From contig OY540813.1 of NCBI GenBank assembly GCA_961205875.1, positions 25,825,001 through 25,889,000 on the forward strand: a DNA stretch of 64,000 nt, written 5' to 3'. The notes beneath the pieces are model-generated. The model did no database searches and was not told where the DNA came from. It worked only from the letters and a program-made list of their open reading frames with translations. Positions 1-12,439 of the stretch are shown here, piece by piece (the first letter of the stretch is position 1; the number at the start of each line of letters is the position of its first letter). The stretch is from Sialis fuliginosa (Eukaryota; Arthropoda; Insecta; Megaloptera; Sialidae). Made by a program: the position numbers and the translations under genes.

Positions 1-1129
1 TTTGTCACCTTAATTCTCCTTTCATTTATTCCAGAGTTCTCTCGATAATTAAAGTAAGTGTTGTGAACATTTATCAGTTCTCCAGCAGACATTTGAGATG
101 GCAAATTTCAATTGGAAACGACCACAACTCTCAGAAGCAATCATTATTGTAAGAGAATTTAATTGAAATGTTGAAAAGTCTGTAAATTTATTCTGTATCA
201 AATGTGGTTTCATAAAAGATTGATTAGCTTTTACTTATGTTGTTAAAACAAAAGTTTGCTCCAGCTAAAATATGCACCTTTAAGTATATAAATTTATTCA
301 TGTTGAAAATTTCCGTTCAAGCGAAACATGTTCTTAATCGAAATTACAAATTTATTGGATTGATTAACGTGCAATGAGTTTTACGATTTTGTTTTCCTAT
401 TTTTAAACTTTCTGTAAAGAATTTTAGTTTGATAATTATTAATAAAATTATCAATTTATGTGAACATGTAAGATTAGAAAATTTTATATAGGTATCATTA
501 CATTTTATTTCATTTGTTAAAATAATATGTAGAATAGAGAAATATGATCTCATTTCTTTTGAAAACAAATTAAAAAGAAACTTTAACCCCTCACTCCTTA
601 AAAAACAAGCTTACAAAAGATTTAAAATACAAAAATCTTTAAAAGTCGGTTTCAGACACATATCATAATTTGAAAATATTCGCTAGCGAAAACAATTAAT
701 GTTATTTTATATGCTGGAAGTCGTTCGAATAGTATCTATATATACCTGTATTCATGTGGCTAAAGAGACATAACTCCAGAACAAGTGCCTCAACTTCGGG
801 GATTAGAGGTAATTGAAAGAATATAAATGATAAGCTACGGAAGCTGAAGCGCTATTCGTCAAGAATAATAAGAAATATTAAATTAAAACAAATAAATAAA
901 AACGCCATAACATAAAATAAGCGACGCCACAATATTTCGCCTGTAAAAAAAGTAAAAAAAAAATGCTTTCATTTAAAATACAAAAGAACCATTCTCAAAG
1001 ATAAAATAGTATTTCAGTAATTCTTAAATACATAACAAAAGAGTTCAACATCGTTCCGAAAACCACATTAAAGGGTTACATGATATACAGTCCTGCTACG
1101 GAAACCTTTTAACCCTTCCTAAGAAAAAA
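1..1129. other. AT-rich non-coding stretch
   Basis: AT-rich sequence with homopolymer runs. I see no coding exon, RNA gene or terminal inverted repeat. A TTAACCCTTCC string near 1110 resembles a piggyBac-type end but has no partner. Confidence 0.5.
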
Positions 1130-1302
1130 TTCATCATCTCTGCTGTTGAGCAATAATAAAGGACGCTTTGGATGCTGGGAAGCTGTACAAGGAGCAGGAT
1201 CTTAAGCCAATAGATCGCAAAAGCCATTTCCTCTATTGTCCTTTTAAGTTCATGCAGAGCACGGCCACATAAAGAGATTCCGGCGGGTGGTGTGGAATAG
1301 AA
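1130..1302. other. GC/complexity island, possible conserved non-coding element
   Basis: This block is richer in GC than its surroundings and free of simple repeats. A 37-codon plus-strand frame (about 1150-1273) has coding-like composition but is bounded by stops and has no start codon. On the minus strand it carries homeodomain- and Sox-like words (CTATTGG, GGACAATAG). A regulatory element is more likely than an exon; only cross-species alignment could decide. Confidence 0.25.
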
Positions 1303-2843
1303 CAGTGATCCCCAACTAATGGTCCGTGGCGATATAATATGTTACATATGTATCTTTATTCGCCATTTCTTTACATAAATTAAAATATTATGGAAAAAGT
1401 ACCTCTTGATATTAAATTATTGTTTTTACAAATTTATGTATAGATACGTAAACAATTTACATAGTAGAAAATGTTTCTATCAAGCTTAGTGTGAATTTTA
1501 GAGAATTCATGTATCTTCACTTTTTCTTGGCATGATAGTTATCTGTTTTATACATGTATAAATTTCATTCATTCTTAAGGGGGTATTCTGGTCTAGAAAT
1601 TTGAAAAAATCAATTTATTTTTGTGTGCATATTTTCAAAGTTTAGACCCTTAAGAATATGTCCTTAAATGGATTTTTCAAAATTAGAATTATTTTCGGAG
1701 ATACAGTGGATTTTGTGACGTAGCATCTAATCTGGCCGAAGTTGAACGAATCACACAATAAACGCGTTTTTCTCGAAACTACTTTTTTTGAAGTGGTTGA
1801 CATGATATCTCAAGTTCTACCCCACCGATTCCTTTGAAATTTAGTGGAAATCTTTTTTATATATCTCTCTATCGCGTCTGCTTGGATTTTAAAAAATTTC
1901 AATTTGGAGTATTTTTAAAAAATTCGAAAAGGTCAAAAAAAGTGGGAAAAAAATTATTTTTTTCATATCGACGCCATTTTGTGAATTTTTTTTTTTTTTT
2001 GGCTAAGGTCAATGCGATAGCGACATCTTTACAGATTGAGAATTTTTCAAATTTTTTTTGTTTCAGATCACTATAAGGACTGGAATCATGTCAACCAGGG
2101 TGCACCGTTTTTTTTGTAGCCCCCACTTCACCGGCCTGTAAATTGTCGAATTTCTGGTTTTTTTTTTTACAATTTTTTTTTATATTCTTAAAATGTCAAT
2201 AAATATCATACCAAAAAATGGATAGTAAAAATGTTTTTCATTTTTTTTTATGTGAGTTTGAAAAATGCCTAAAATTTTGGCTTCTAGACCAGAATACCCC
2301 CTTAAATAATAACTAATTAAAAAGATACGATACTAAAATATTACATTAAATGCCAAATTTTTTATACTGCCAGAATGATAAATTGTGATATTTTTCAATG
2401 TTTGTATATACATTTTGTACATATTACTATTTCAAAAATATTAAAATATTAAAACTGTATTTTATTTAAAAAAATACCGTCTGCATTTTTTGTTTTCGAA
2501 ATCAAATCTTATTTTTACACATTTTATTAGAAAATATAAATTAATAACAGTATATGTATATGCTTGGCCTAGTTTATTATACTATACGACAGACATTCAT
2601 ACAGAAATTCTAAAAACTACCAAAATTAGTTATATTTTCTGTTAAACGATTCATGAACTAAAAGCTAACTACAAAGTCTACTACAAAACAGCCTTTTTGA
2701 AAATGTATTATATGATACGAAAATCCGAAAAAATATCAAAGTTACGAAACTGTATTTTTTCAAAACTTAATTTTATCAATTTCGTGACTATGGTATTGAT
2801 TTAATGAATCAGACAATACCAAATAAAAAGTTGAGAATCACTA
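1303..2843. mobile_element. Possible hAT-type element remnant hosting a nested MITE
   Basis: CAGTGATCCCCAACTAATGG at 1303 has the form of a hAT end. A diverged inverted partner (TTGAGAATCACTA) ends near 2843. No clean 8-bp duplication is visible, so the pairing is tentative. The TTAA MITE at 1579-2301 lies inside it. Confidence 0.3.
1579..2301. mobile_element. TTAA-flanked MITE with perfect 20-bp inverted ends
   Basis: The left end GGGGGTATTCTGGTCTAGAA (1579-1598) is repeated exactly in inverted orientation at 2282-2301. Both sides carry TTAA (1575-1578 and 2302-2305), the target duplication typical of piggyBac/Kolobok-like DNA transposons. The 723-bp interior is T-rich and has no transposase frame, so this is non-autonomous. 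A related right end (GACTAGAATACCCTCTTAA) occurs near 59458-59476. Confidence 0.85.
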
Positions 2844-2849
2844 AAACCC

Positions 2850-3060
2850 CGCACCGCTTAACATCTAAGTTAGTCGTGGGTGGAGCGAGATATGGCGCAA
2901 CTACTACATACGACGACAATAGGTGATGGGTCAAATGCACAACGAGACACGAATTTCTTGGTGCGTGTGCTGTATTCAATAACCCCATCGCAACAAACTA
3001 TTCAATGGATCATAACCAATGTCTGCTAAGGAAACGGAGTATGAGGGGAGTAAATGTACA
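2850..3060. other. GC/complexity island, possible conserved non-coding element
   Basis: Moderate-GC, repeat-free block just after the hAT-like end. No ORF spans it and no RNA fold is obvious. Candidate regulatory DNA only. Confidence 0.2.
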
Positions 3061-3224
3061 CCCTTTTATTCTATATGATTCCAATGTGAAGTAGATGTAC
3101 ATGTCTGTAATTTTGATGTGGGATAAAGGAATTATTAACAACGTAGTTGTACCTAATGTTTAAATAATAAATATATTATATATCAGTGTGTATTTTTTAT
3201 ATTTAGTTATAGATAGGTATATAT

Positions 3225-3335
3225 GAAAAAATTAAAACTTGAAATTTTCGAGGTCCTCTGAACCACGAACGACCATTATCTAAATGACGCCTGTGTGTCT
3301 GTCTGTTTATGAATGCTCTACATTTTCTATAAATT
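3225..3335 (-). repeat. Dispersed repeat family C, partial copy
   Basis: The ACGACCATTATCTAAATGACGCCTG segment with flanks is the reverse complement of the block at about 37700-37770. Other copies lie near 6640, 23940, 37620 and 40690. The GACAGACAGA-type run is typical of RTE/SINE-like insect repeats; the exact family is not known to me. Confidence 0.5.
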
Positions 3336-4880
3336 TTTGTATAGTTTTTATAATTTTATTTAATAAAAAAAATTGTAAGAAATTTTTTTTTTTTTGAAAC
3401 GGTTGCGTAGAAAATACTATTATCTTAAATTTATTTTCTCAAATTTTTTTTGTCAATGCGAATAGTTTTCAAGATATTCGTTTTTGTATAATGATGCATA
3501 TAATAGTCTTGTGGTGACCAAAGTAGCTTATTTATTGAAATGCAAATTGAATTTATTTGTTATTAATTAAAATCTAAAAACTAACCTCACTATTTTTAAT
3601 TTAAAATACAAAAATTTACAATACTGAAAAATGTGACGTGTAAGAAAAATGGTATAATTAATTAAAACTGCAAATTCGCGTGCACCAGCACCTTAGTCAA
3701 TGGCACTGTAAGCAAAATTCAATTATATCTGGAATTCTGTACTAATTAACTCTGATCGAGCGACACATAAATTGTAAATTACCTACGTGTATCTAACACG
3801 GTGCGACACGGCTTAGACTAACCCCTCTTCTCCTTCCACAAACTGTATCTGGATATCTTGTATTGCACCAAGATCAAGTTTTTATTTATAGCTATTATAA
3901 AAGTAGTGCTGAAGTATATACTTTTGTTTGGATAAAAATGCATATGTTATCCCATGCTTAAAACTAAATCTTAGCAAATGCAAAATAAAATACAAGAAGC
4001 TATTTGTCTCTAATTTAATAATATAACCTATATAGTCTCTAAAAACTGAATTAGTTGTTATTTCATATTTTTAGTATTAGTCATTTTAAATTGCACTAAA
4101 AGAATAGTGATTTCGAATCGAAAGTGGAACCATTACGACATTTATTTTTACTTCAATTTGTCAACGTACACAAATATACTGCTTCGAATGAGTTATTCAC
4201 AATTAATTTTTAGTGTGTTTGCAATAAACGTTTTTTCATTTATTTTGGTTCTTTCCATTATTGACATATTCATAACTGACATTGAAGTTAGGTTATGCAT
4301 GATTAAGAAACTATTGTCATGCGTGGTGTTTTTCTATTTATTTATGGCTATTAAATAATGAATGAGTTTATTTTCGATTGCTCCAGTTTGACATCAAAAA
4401 TAAATTAAATAAAAACCTTAGATTCTATCATAGCTTGAGAAGTGACTGTTACCTAAATCGAGTGGTGAAATTCACTATGAATTAGTATAGTAATATCAAA
4501 CTTATAGTAGACTAGAACAAAATAATACTTTGCATATGTATATTGAATATGGGGTTTATATACAAAAACCCTCTTTAAAAAACAGTTCACGAATTTTACA
4601 AATTTAGCCAAAATAAAAACACAGTTTTTAAATATAATTTAATTAATTCAAGGAAAATAAAGTAATGTAGGTACCTATTATTTCGTTTAAAGAACGAATT
4701 AAAAATAGTTTGAAATATGTAAACTTTAGTTTCATCCCTAAGTTATAAAACTAATCTCTCACAAACACATTAAGTTTCTGCAATAACCTTAAATACACAC
4801 ACGTACCATTCATACAAACAACCAAGAAAACCGTAATTGAAATTTACAATTCCGATTATTACAAATTACAATTATAATAA
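3336..4880. other. AT-rich non-coding stretch
   Basis: Long AT-rich stretch without a supported gene. A slightly GC-richer patch lies at about 3675-3840. The 83-codon frame at 4107-4358 is a hydrophobic, low-complexity reading of AT-rich DNA and is not supported. Confidence 0.45.
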
Positions 4881-4889
4881 TTTATGCCG

Positions 4890-5250
4890 ACATGGTCGGA
4901 ACGAAAATCACCTTTTATGTATTATGCAGTGGCGAGAGAGAGCGTGTAAAGGGAGACATCATTGGGATGGGATATGTAGGGTGGAAGGGGGTGCTCACAC
5001 AATGCATAGGACAATCGCACGGCATGGCTCCAATTACTTAATCATTCCTTAAGACGCTGCGGAGGGCAGCTGGTGTGCCCCAAACCCTCAAGACGTACGA
5101 GACTGCCGCGGGGCCCTTTATTGGCGGCGGTTGTCGCAAATTCCACACAAGCAGAGGCCATTCATTAATTATCTATAAGAAACAGTGCGCGGTGAAGGGG
5201 TTATTCTAGCGTAATCTCACCAAACTACCCCCGTTCTCTTATACTCACCC
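4890..5250. other. GC/complexity island, possible conserved non-coding element
   Basis: One of the clearest islands in the left half. It contains CCTTTATTGGCGGCGG (homeodomain-like TTTATTGG) and ATTAATTATC about 60 bp later. It has no long ORF and no repeat partner in the window. A cis-regulatory element is a reasonable guess. Confidence 0.3.
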
Positions 5251-5989
5251 TACACAGGGTGGATATATACACACGAGTTCCTAAGGGCAAGGTGTCATTG
5301 GTAAATTTATTAGATGCTTGGCCGTTACTGAAGCTTAAATTTAGTTAAGTTTATACCATTTATTAATATGTGTACTTTTTGAGATTAAATCAGCGATCAT
5401 GTTGTTTATATAAAATTCTTGATACGAATTATAATTAATCGTGTACAGTTTTTAAAACTTCGTGCCGATACGAGACCGAGACGATATCAACTTTATTTAT
5501 TTATTTTAAATGTGTCTTTTAAGGGATTATTATTAGTTAAAATTCCAGCAAAAATTCTCCGATAACTGTAAAATACAATGTAAACAATATTTATCAAATG
5601 TATAAATTAAAAGATTATTTGAATATATCAAATCGATTTTTTAATATAAAAAACAGCACTAAACCGAAACGAGATGGCTTATATTTACATATTTTAACCT
5701 ATTCTCGTTCCATGTGAAACAATTTTATGATTAACATGTCTTCAACGCATATTTATTCATTTATTTGTTTTATCGTCAGAATAAGTAAAATGAGCTATGA
5801 AAATGCATCATTTGCATCAATTTGTTTTCTTTTCACTTTGTCACAGATTCAAAACCCAACTTTGCTATTTCAGCGTTGATTTATTCATCAAATTCGAGAA
5901 ATAATAGCTCACAAAAGTTTCCAATATAAAAAAAAATATCCACAATTCCATAGAAAAAAAAATTAAAACAACAACCGAAAGCCAGCTGC
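5251..5989. other. AT-rich non-coding stretch
   Basis: AT-rich. A GAGACCGAGAC-type word at about 5469 recurs loosely at 18240-18420 and 62465-62510, which hints at a degraded dispersed repeat. Nothing else is seen. Confidence 0.4.
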
Positions 5990-6215
5990 AGAAAAAATAT
6001 CCTCCTAGCGGTTTATTCCGGTACTTCCTGAGCCGTCGGTTTCATCATCCTGCTGCACCTTGTACGTTGGATTAAAACTTTTCCTTCTGTACCAGTCCCT
6101 TTCCGCCGGCCCCCGTGCTCCGGCCCGCACACGGTTCTCTAAACTCCAAGCAAACTCCCCGTCCCTTGTCCCTCACCTCTGTACGAGACCCCTCACTCAG
6201 TTGTATAGACATTGC
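5990..6215. other. GC/complexity island, C-rich
   Basis: C-rich block with an ETS-like CCGGTACTTCCT at about 6018. The 72-codon frame over it shows no recognisable domain and runs out into AT-rich sequence. Possibly regulatory or an untranslated exon. Confidence 0.25.
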
Positions 6216-7488
6216 GGTAGTATATGTAATATATACATTATACATACATACATATGTAACATGTACTCGTACATATAGATTGTAACTTCGATAAGTTGAT
6301 ATATTTTTTATTTATCCAAAATGAATTTTTGTACTTTTTAATGTTATAAATCACTCTATTTTTACATTTTTCAATGTTAAAAACATATTTATTATGATGA
6401 ATCTTTATAATTAAAGACCTCTTCTATCCAAAAAATGTGTCTTTAGATAAATGCCTATTGGTTGTCTGGAAAACTAATTGAATGATCTCGAAAACAGTCT
6501 TATGGAAAAATTGAAATTTCACACTAGTTTCTTTTGTTGGCCCACTGAAAAATTGTTATATGTCAAATATATTTGCCATCTTATTTATTTTACATACATG
6601 AAATGTATATAATAAAGAATCATGAAAAAACTCATGATCTCAATGGGTCTCTGAATCGAATACAACCATTATCTCAATTACGTTTGTCTATTGGCCTATA
6701 TGCACGTTCTACAATCTAAACGATAAAACTTACATTTAAAACTAAAGTTATTCAACTTTAAAACAATAAAAATCTGCACGGCTCTTACTTGTTTCAAAAT
6801 AATGTTATTTGATCCACCGCGACACCTAAAATGGTTGCTCATCCCTAACATAAATAATATTTTTGCGGCATTATATTTCTAGCTATCATGGGAATTTCTA
6901 GAATCCATATCATTTACTACTAAAACCTTACAGAATAAATTATATTGTAGAAACCCATATGTTCTAAAGATATGTATATGTTCACCCCCCCCCCTCTCCT
7001 CCACACCGAAATTCTCGTGAATTGAATTATAACGTAGGCGAAAATAGTACCATCCCATGAAAAATATTTCTGGCTACGACATTGCATATATATTAAGAAT
7101 TACATATATACGAGTATAAGTAGCTACATATTATGTGTATATGCCGAAGTATATACAATATTCGTATACGAGAATTGAACATTATTAATAATTTATACTG
7201 AAACTGAAACAGATTTATTACTCTTTGAATACTATTTTTTTTATTATTACGTTAAGATTGTGCATGGATTCTGTTGTTTGTACAGTACATTGTACATACA
7301 TATAATTATCTAACTTTTAATTTATTTTAGAAGATGTCAAGGTACCAAGTTAATATTAAAAGCACAGTTTCATTTATGCTATGAATATTTAAAATTAGAA
7401 ACAAATGTTTATTTTGTCACTAAAATTTTCAATATAAAATAACAGAAATAAATCTCAATTGCTAAGTATTTCGAAAATTAACATTTCT
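6216..7488. other. AT-rich stretch with one dispersed-repeat copy
   Basis: A copy of repeat family C (minus orientation) lies at about 6620-6730 (GAATACAACCATTATCTC). A C10 run is at 6985-6994. Otherwise I see no structure. Confidence 0.45.
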
Positions 7489-7607
7489 TATGTAGGGGAG
7501 ATTGGGGTAATCACGAACGCGGGGTAATCGTGAATTTAGTGATTTCAGTGCCTATTAAGAGGAAAGCTAATGTTCTCTCTACACTTACCGACAGTTGCAC
7601 CTAGCTA

Positions 7608-7827
7608 CACAGGTAAAAAATTGATTTGAGCCAAAAAAACATTGTTTTATGTATAACGAAACAATATTTTCTTTATATAAGTAATATACTCTTAATCCAA
7701 CTGTAATATTGTTTTGTCCAACAATAACATAGTTGAAGTAAGAGTATATTACTTATATTAAGAAAATATTGTTTTCGTTATATATAAAACAATGATTTCT
7801 AGGCCCAAGTTATCGTTTCTACCAGTG
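7608..7827. mobile_element. Nested fold-back MITE, probably TA-flanked
   Basis: Two arms of roughly 100 bp, near-complementary, meet around 7717; the ends are CACAGGTAA on the left and ACCAGTG on the right. TA lies on both sides, as in Tc1/mariner-derived MITEs. The arms are AT-rich and contain no frame. Confidence 0.7.
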
Positions 7828-7965
7828 TACGTCTAGTATCGAACCGTTAACATTCAGTGTAGATCAAACTCACAGTACAAAGTAAACTTGATACCATTTT
7901 TATATCATATCTGATCTATTTTTTATTAAAATAAAAGCCATTTATTAGGTAACTGATATAAAATT

Positions 7966-8228
7966 AATATAAATAAAAACAAACTTGTTTGTTTAAACGT
8001 CAAAATTTATTAAAGAAGAGGAAACCGCAAGCTTTCGATTCACAGAATCATCGTCAGGCTATTAATAAAGATTTTTTGAGAACGATGTCGTTATCTCAAT
8101 AAAATTCATGTTTAAATTTAAATCTTTATTAATAGCCTGACGATGATTCTGTGAATCGAAAGCTTGCGGTTTCCTCTTCTTTAATAAATTTTGACGTTTA
8201 AACAAACAAGTTTGTTTTTATTTATATT
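7966..8228. repeat. Perfect 109-bp inverted repeat (long hairpin)
   Basis: Positions 7966-8074 are exactly complementary to 8120-8228, with a 45-bp loop between. I checked every base and found no mismatch, so the repeat is young or kept uniform by conversion. Each arm contains CTGACGATGATTCTGTGAAT followed by CGAAAG, a stem-forming block resembling motifs in Penelope-like elements. It could be an inverted duplication of a retroelement tail rather than a MITE. Confidence 0.9.
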
Positions 8229-8650
8229 TAACGTCACTACTATTATATTATTAAAATTAATATAAATGTGATTAAATAATGCTCGGGTAAGCTTTGATCA
8301 AACGGTATTTGATGTCACCCGAATTGTTCATTATATGATTTAAAGTTCGTGGGGTAATGACGAACGAATTAATTAGAGCAATTCCGAACGTCGTAAAAAA
8401 ATACTGATGAAAACTAAATAGTAAAACTAATAGTATGTATAAACAAAAAGTGAGGAATCGCAATAATCTTAAAGAAAATAACCAATTGGAGAAGACTAAG
8501 TAAAAAAGAAGAAGAAATGCTAGTCGAATAATCAGAAACACCTAAGATTTTGTTTTTTCTTTAATGTTTTGAAATTGTTAATGAAAATTTATAACTAATG
8601 TATTATATAATGATATAGGTGTTCGTAATTATCCCACTCTTCCCTATGTA

Positions 8651-9419
8651 GAATTTGTTTTTATTTTGTTAAGAAAAACAAAAATATTTGCCGTTAAATT
8701 TAAAATGAAGTATAATCAGGAATAGTCCGGCTGGATATTTAAAATAGAGGGTGAGAGAATTCCTTGTAAACTTTTGTAAATATGAATACGTGGTGTGAGT
8801 GCATAATACCTCGTGCATCGTCTCTCTCCCTCACGCTTGTCACTACACCGTAATCTTACCTTGAGCGGTGTTCTGAATACGTGACAAACTTGTAACGAAT
8901 AATGCAATAGACGAGTCCCATATAAATATAAAAATAATTTAAATATAGTTAACATTAAAAAAATTGTTCTTTATGAAGTCCATTCTATTTGAACCAATGA
9001 TACCATTGCATCCTTAGATCATTAATTTAATTTTAAATTTTGATAAAAAAAATTACTGCATCAATAGATTTAAAATATTTTAACACTAAAAGTTTCAAAG
9101 AAAGAAAACACTAGGCGTGTAACTCGTGAGTTCTGAACGCTTGGTTATAATCTCAAGTCTGTGTTTAAGATTGTAGGCTCAACTGTGGATTGCCGTAAGG
9201 AGCACCTTGCCAGAATCAGGATAGCGCCCACCCGCCTCGGCTAAGCTCGGGATTTTGCTTGTTTCAAACAGAATACTTCGCTTATTACACAACAAACATA
9301 AATGATACTATTTAAACTGCACTAAAGACTGTTTAGATTGGAAAAATAACATTTTTTTAAATGTTTTGGATAAAACGATTAAAAGCTTTTCTCAATGCAT
9401 AAAAAGCACAGTAAAAATT
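8651..9419. other. AT-rich stretch with two GC patches
   Basis: Patches at about 8755-8930 and 9110-9255 are less AT-rich but show no ORF, tRNA fold or repeat partner. The rest is AT-rich filler. Confidence 0.35.
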
Positions 9420-9790
9420 TATCTTCATTTTGCTTCCTCGCAATATACGAATGAACCATTGAACTGATATTAATAAATCTTGGCTGGATGGTTGAGTCTG
9501 GTTTGAGGACAGTCACATTTCAAAATCATCAAAATCGTGTGTAAGGGCGAGGGGTGACATCCCAAAATAATATTTTTTTAAGATATCTCAAGAACGACAC
9601 ATGTTACGTGAAAATTTTATAGAGCATACAATTTCCTTTAATATAGGTCTACAACGTTTATTGTAAAATATTCCCTTACAAAGATTTATCTGTTTGCTTT
9701 TAAAAATCGTGTTTTGTTTTTTTAAATTGATATTTACTTTGATATATTAAATGTCATTTTGACGTTTTAAATATCATTTTGACGTTTGCA
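9420..9790 (-). repeat. Dispersed repeat family A, copy 1
   Basis: The reverse complement aligns along its length with 45664-46215 and with 44131-44500. Shared text includes TAAATCTTTGTAA, CACGTAACATGT, GAGATATCTTAAAAAAAT and the AATATCAGTTCA-type tail. This is a LINE/SINE-like insect repeat without an intact frame. Confidence 0.65.
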
Positions 9791-10364
9791 TAAATTTCGA
9801 TTAAGATTGAAATTGTCAAAAAATGAAAAATATACGAAAAAATAATCAGGTGCGTCTAATACCTGGTAATTTATCTGAACACTTTCGGTTTTTATTTAAA
9901 TATTTCAATAATTAAATACCTTTGGTATATTAAGTACGAAGAAGCATTTACTTGGCAGATGTTTTTTATTTAAATAATACAAAAATATCTCAAATTATAT
10001 TTTTTAGTATTTATTAAAAATACATAATAAAATAACTAACGAATTTTTTCATCAAAATTTTTTAATTTAATTTAAGGGCAAAAATTAGAACAAGTAAATT
10101 GTTAAACTAATTTTGTGACTAATTCTGTTTGTTTTGTTATTTTTGATTAATTTTATAGACAACTTTTATTGTCAAGAAACATCAGTAGGTATTGCATATT
10201 TGTAAATATACAGATAAAAAAAAACACGAATTTTAATCACTTAAATATTTTTTTATTCCACGTAGAAATTTTTATTGCGTAAATCCAGAGCTAATGAAAA
10301 CCATTACTATTTGTAAATCAATTTATCTTGTAAGGTATTATAAAAGATACAAAAGAAGCAATAG

Positions 10365-10560
10365 CGGTGCAAGTCAGGTGTGATGGTTATTTCCAAAACG
10401 ATATCCGTTTGAATTGTAGCCTGCTATAACTCCAGCAGGATCCCATTCGCTCGCTTAAAATTGTCTTAATAATTCTTTTTTGTTTCCCCATAAATCGCGT
10501 CTCGCACCAGCCAGACAAAACAGTTTTTGTTTCAGATTTCGTCAAGCAGGATCTACTTAA
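10365..10560. other. GC/complexity island, possible conserved non-coding element
   Basis: Repeat-free, moderate-GC block with an AGGTGTGA T-box-like word and a short inverted motif (GCCTGCT with AGCAGGAT). No ORF. Flanking 9791-10364 is AT-rich and empty. Confidence 0.25.
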
Positions 10561-11740
10561 ATGTTTTCTAAGAAAAATCTTATTTACACAATAGTATATT
10601 TAAAAAATATTTTTATAAAATGATTGCCACGTTTGAATTATAACATTTTCATTTAAAATAATATAATACAAACATTTGAGACGTTAAAAAGCCAAAGTGA
10701 CTAATAAGTTTTTATTTTACTTCTATGTTTAAAAAGAAATAGGTTCGAAAAATCGTGTCCAAGATAAGGTCTGATTGTGCTAGTAAATTAGTTTTCTTAC
10801 CAACCAATCTGCACTGATTTGAATTTTTTTTGTGCAAAATATTCACCTCAGCGAAAATTCAAAATATATTGATTTCGCACATATTTTGTACACCAATTTT
10901 TTTTTCATAATGATTATAATACATATATATATGTAGACATGAAAATCATGTACGATTCTCCATTCCAACATTTCTTATTTTAACGTTGGAAAACTCCCAA
11001 ATAACTTAATCATATTTTGTTTAATTTCTAAATCATCTTATGGATTGTTTATTTTGTGGATTTAAATGCTTATACAAATAATAATTGTAACTAATTGTAA
11101 TAAAAAAATAACATCGATAACTTGTTTATATTGTACAAAACAATATTTTACAAATACGAATGGATTATTATAAAATTTTTAAAATATTGTATATAAAAAT
11201 AATGGAAATTATGAAAACCAAGTAAAACATTTTAAAAATCACTGGAACACATGAACACGGCGGCATTCTTACAAAGTGAAACTTTGAAGCAATTTGTGGG
11301 GGCGATTTTACTGGGTTGATATTGTCTCCAGAGGCTACCGAGAGAATGGATGTGAGACACCGGGAGAAATAACTGCCTACCATACACATGTGAAATTAAA
11401 AACAACAAATAAATATACTGTAAAGTGAGTATTACACCTTCAAAAATCAAAATTATAAATTACATTACATTAGTCTAATGGCATATTTTGTACAACTTGT
11501 CTGTTATATTGTATGCCTAATTTTCCATTCTCTAATATTAAAGAAAATACAGTCAATTTTATGACAGCTCAAGTTGTACCAGGTGTGTTCGAAAATAATC
11601 AATTTGTCTTTTATTAACATACGCGCTTTTTCAGCAGTTACTTGTTAGTCTTACAATTAATGTAATAAAAATATAATACTTGAATTGTGTATTGTGTATA
11701 TTCAGTTTATTGGAATACGAATGTCATCACTTTTATAGTA
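10561..11740. other. AT-rich stretch with a GC patch at 11220-11400
   Basis: The patch holds two overlapping minus-strand frames of about 72 codons with non-random composition. I recognise no domain and see no convincing exon borders. The remainder is AT-rich with nothing to report. Confidence 0.3.
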
Positions 11741-11741
11741 T

Positions 11742-12030
11742 ACTAGCAGTTACCCGCTACTTCGTTCGCGTCATATATGTATATAATAAGATGTATATGG
11801 TGAAGAAGAGGAAATAGAAGAAGGTTAGGTAATACAGATTTCTTCACACATTTTTTCATCTAATAAATTTTTCGGGGTACAATTTTCGGAATCCAAAGTA
11901 GCCTATGTCCTTTCTCAGGATGCAAACTATCTTCCTGCCAAATTCCATCAAGATCGATTTAGCGGTTTGGCCGTGAAAAGGTAACAAACAGACACACTTT
12001 CGCATTTTTAATATTAGTATGGATGTATAT
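11742..12030 (+). repeat. RTE-like LINE/SINE fragment
   Basis: It begins with ACTAGCAGTTACCCGCTACT and continues through AGTAGCCTATGTCC, GGATGCAAACTATC and the CAAGATCGATTTAGCGGTTT block to TTTTAATATTAGTATGGAT. This order is the hallmark of a very common insect RTE-type 3'-end repeat. It is non-coding and truncated. The minus-strand frame 11856-12038 is an artefact of it. Confidence 0.75.
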
Positions 12031-12439
12031 TGTATCAATTATATGTATATCTTTTTTTCTATTTACCTTATACATATATATGTACATAGAAAATTGATAT
12101 GTAGATAATACAATAATGAAGTATATATTAAAGAATTTTTATATTATTATATTATCGATTTTAAGTTGTATTTTCTTGATCATAATAGCCAACTTACTTA
12201 ATATCAAAAAGGTATATTATTATTTTTTTATAGTAATTAAAGGTACCCCAAAATTGTTAATTTTTTTCCAAATATATCAAAAACGATATATTTTAAGTGT
12301 AAACTGTTGTATCTGGAAAATTTAGCACGAGGAAGCACTCGTTCGACTATTTTTTCAAACTTAATAAAAAAAATTACACAACTAAGATCAAGCAAGCTTA
12401 CACAAACTACAAAAACTAGAATCCTATAAGTTCAAGTCG

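Larger units (their letters stand above)
7495..8644. mobile_element. 1.15-kb MITE with 6-bp TATGTA duplication, hosting two nested hairpins
   Basis: The left end GGGGAGATTGGGGTAATCAC matches the inverted right end GGGAAGAGTGGGATAATTAC; over the first 24 bases 20 agree. TATGTA flanks both sides (7489-7494 and 8645-8650), so the duplication is 6 bp. Related GGGGTAATGACGAAC text recurs inside at about 8350. There is no transposase frame. Two hairpin elements (7608-7827 and 7966-8228) are nested in it. The superfamily is not clear to me. Confidence 0.8.

Noticed and set aside
8272-8541. 89-codon hydrophobic minus-strand ORF
   Set aside because: Within the non-coding interior of the 7495-8644 MITE.
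9150-9255. Possible structured RNA or tRNA
   Set aside because: Looked for a B-box (GGTTCGAATCC-like) and a cloverleaf; neither is present. No tRNA was seen anywhere in the window.
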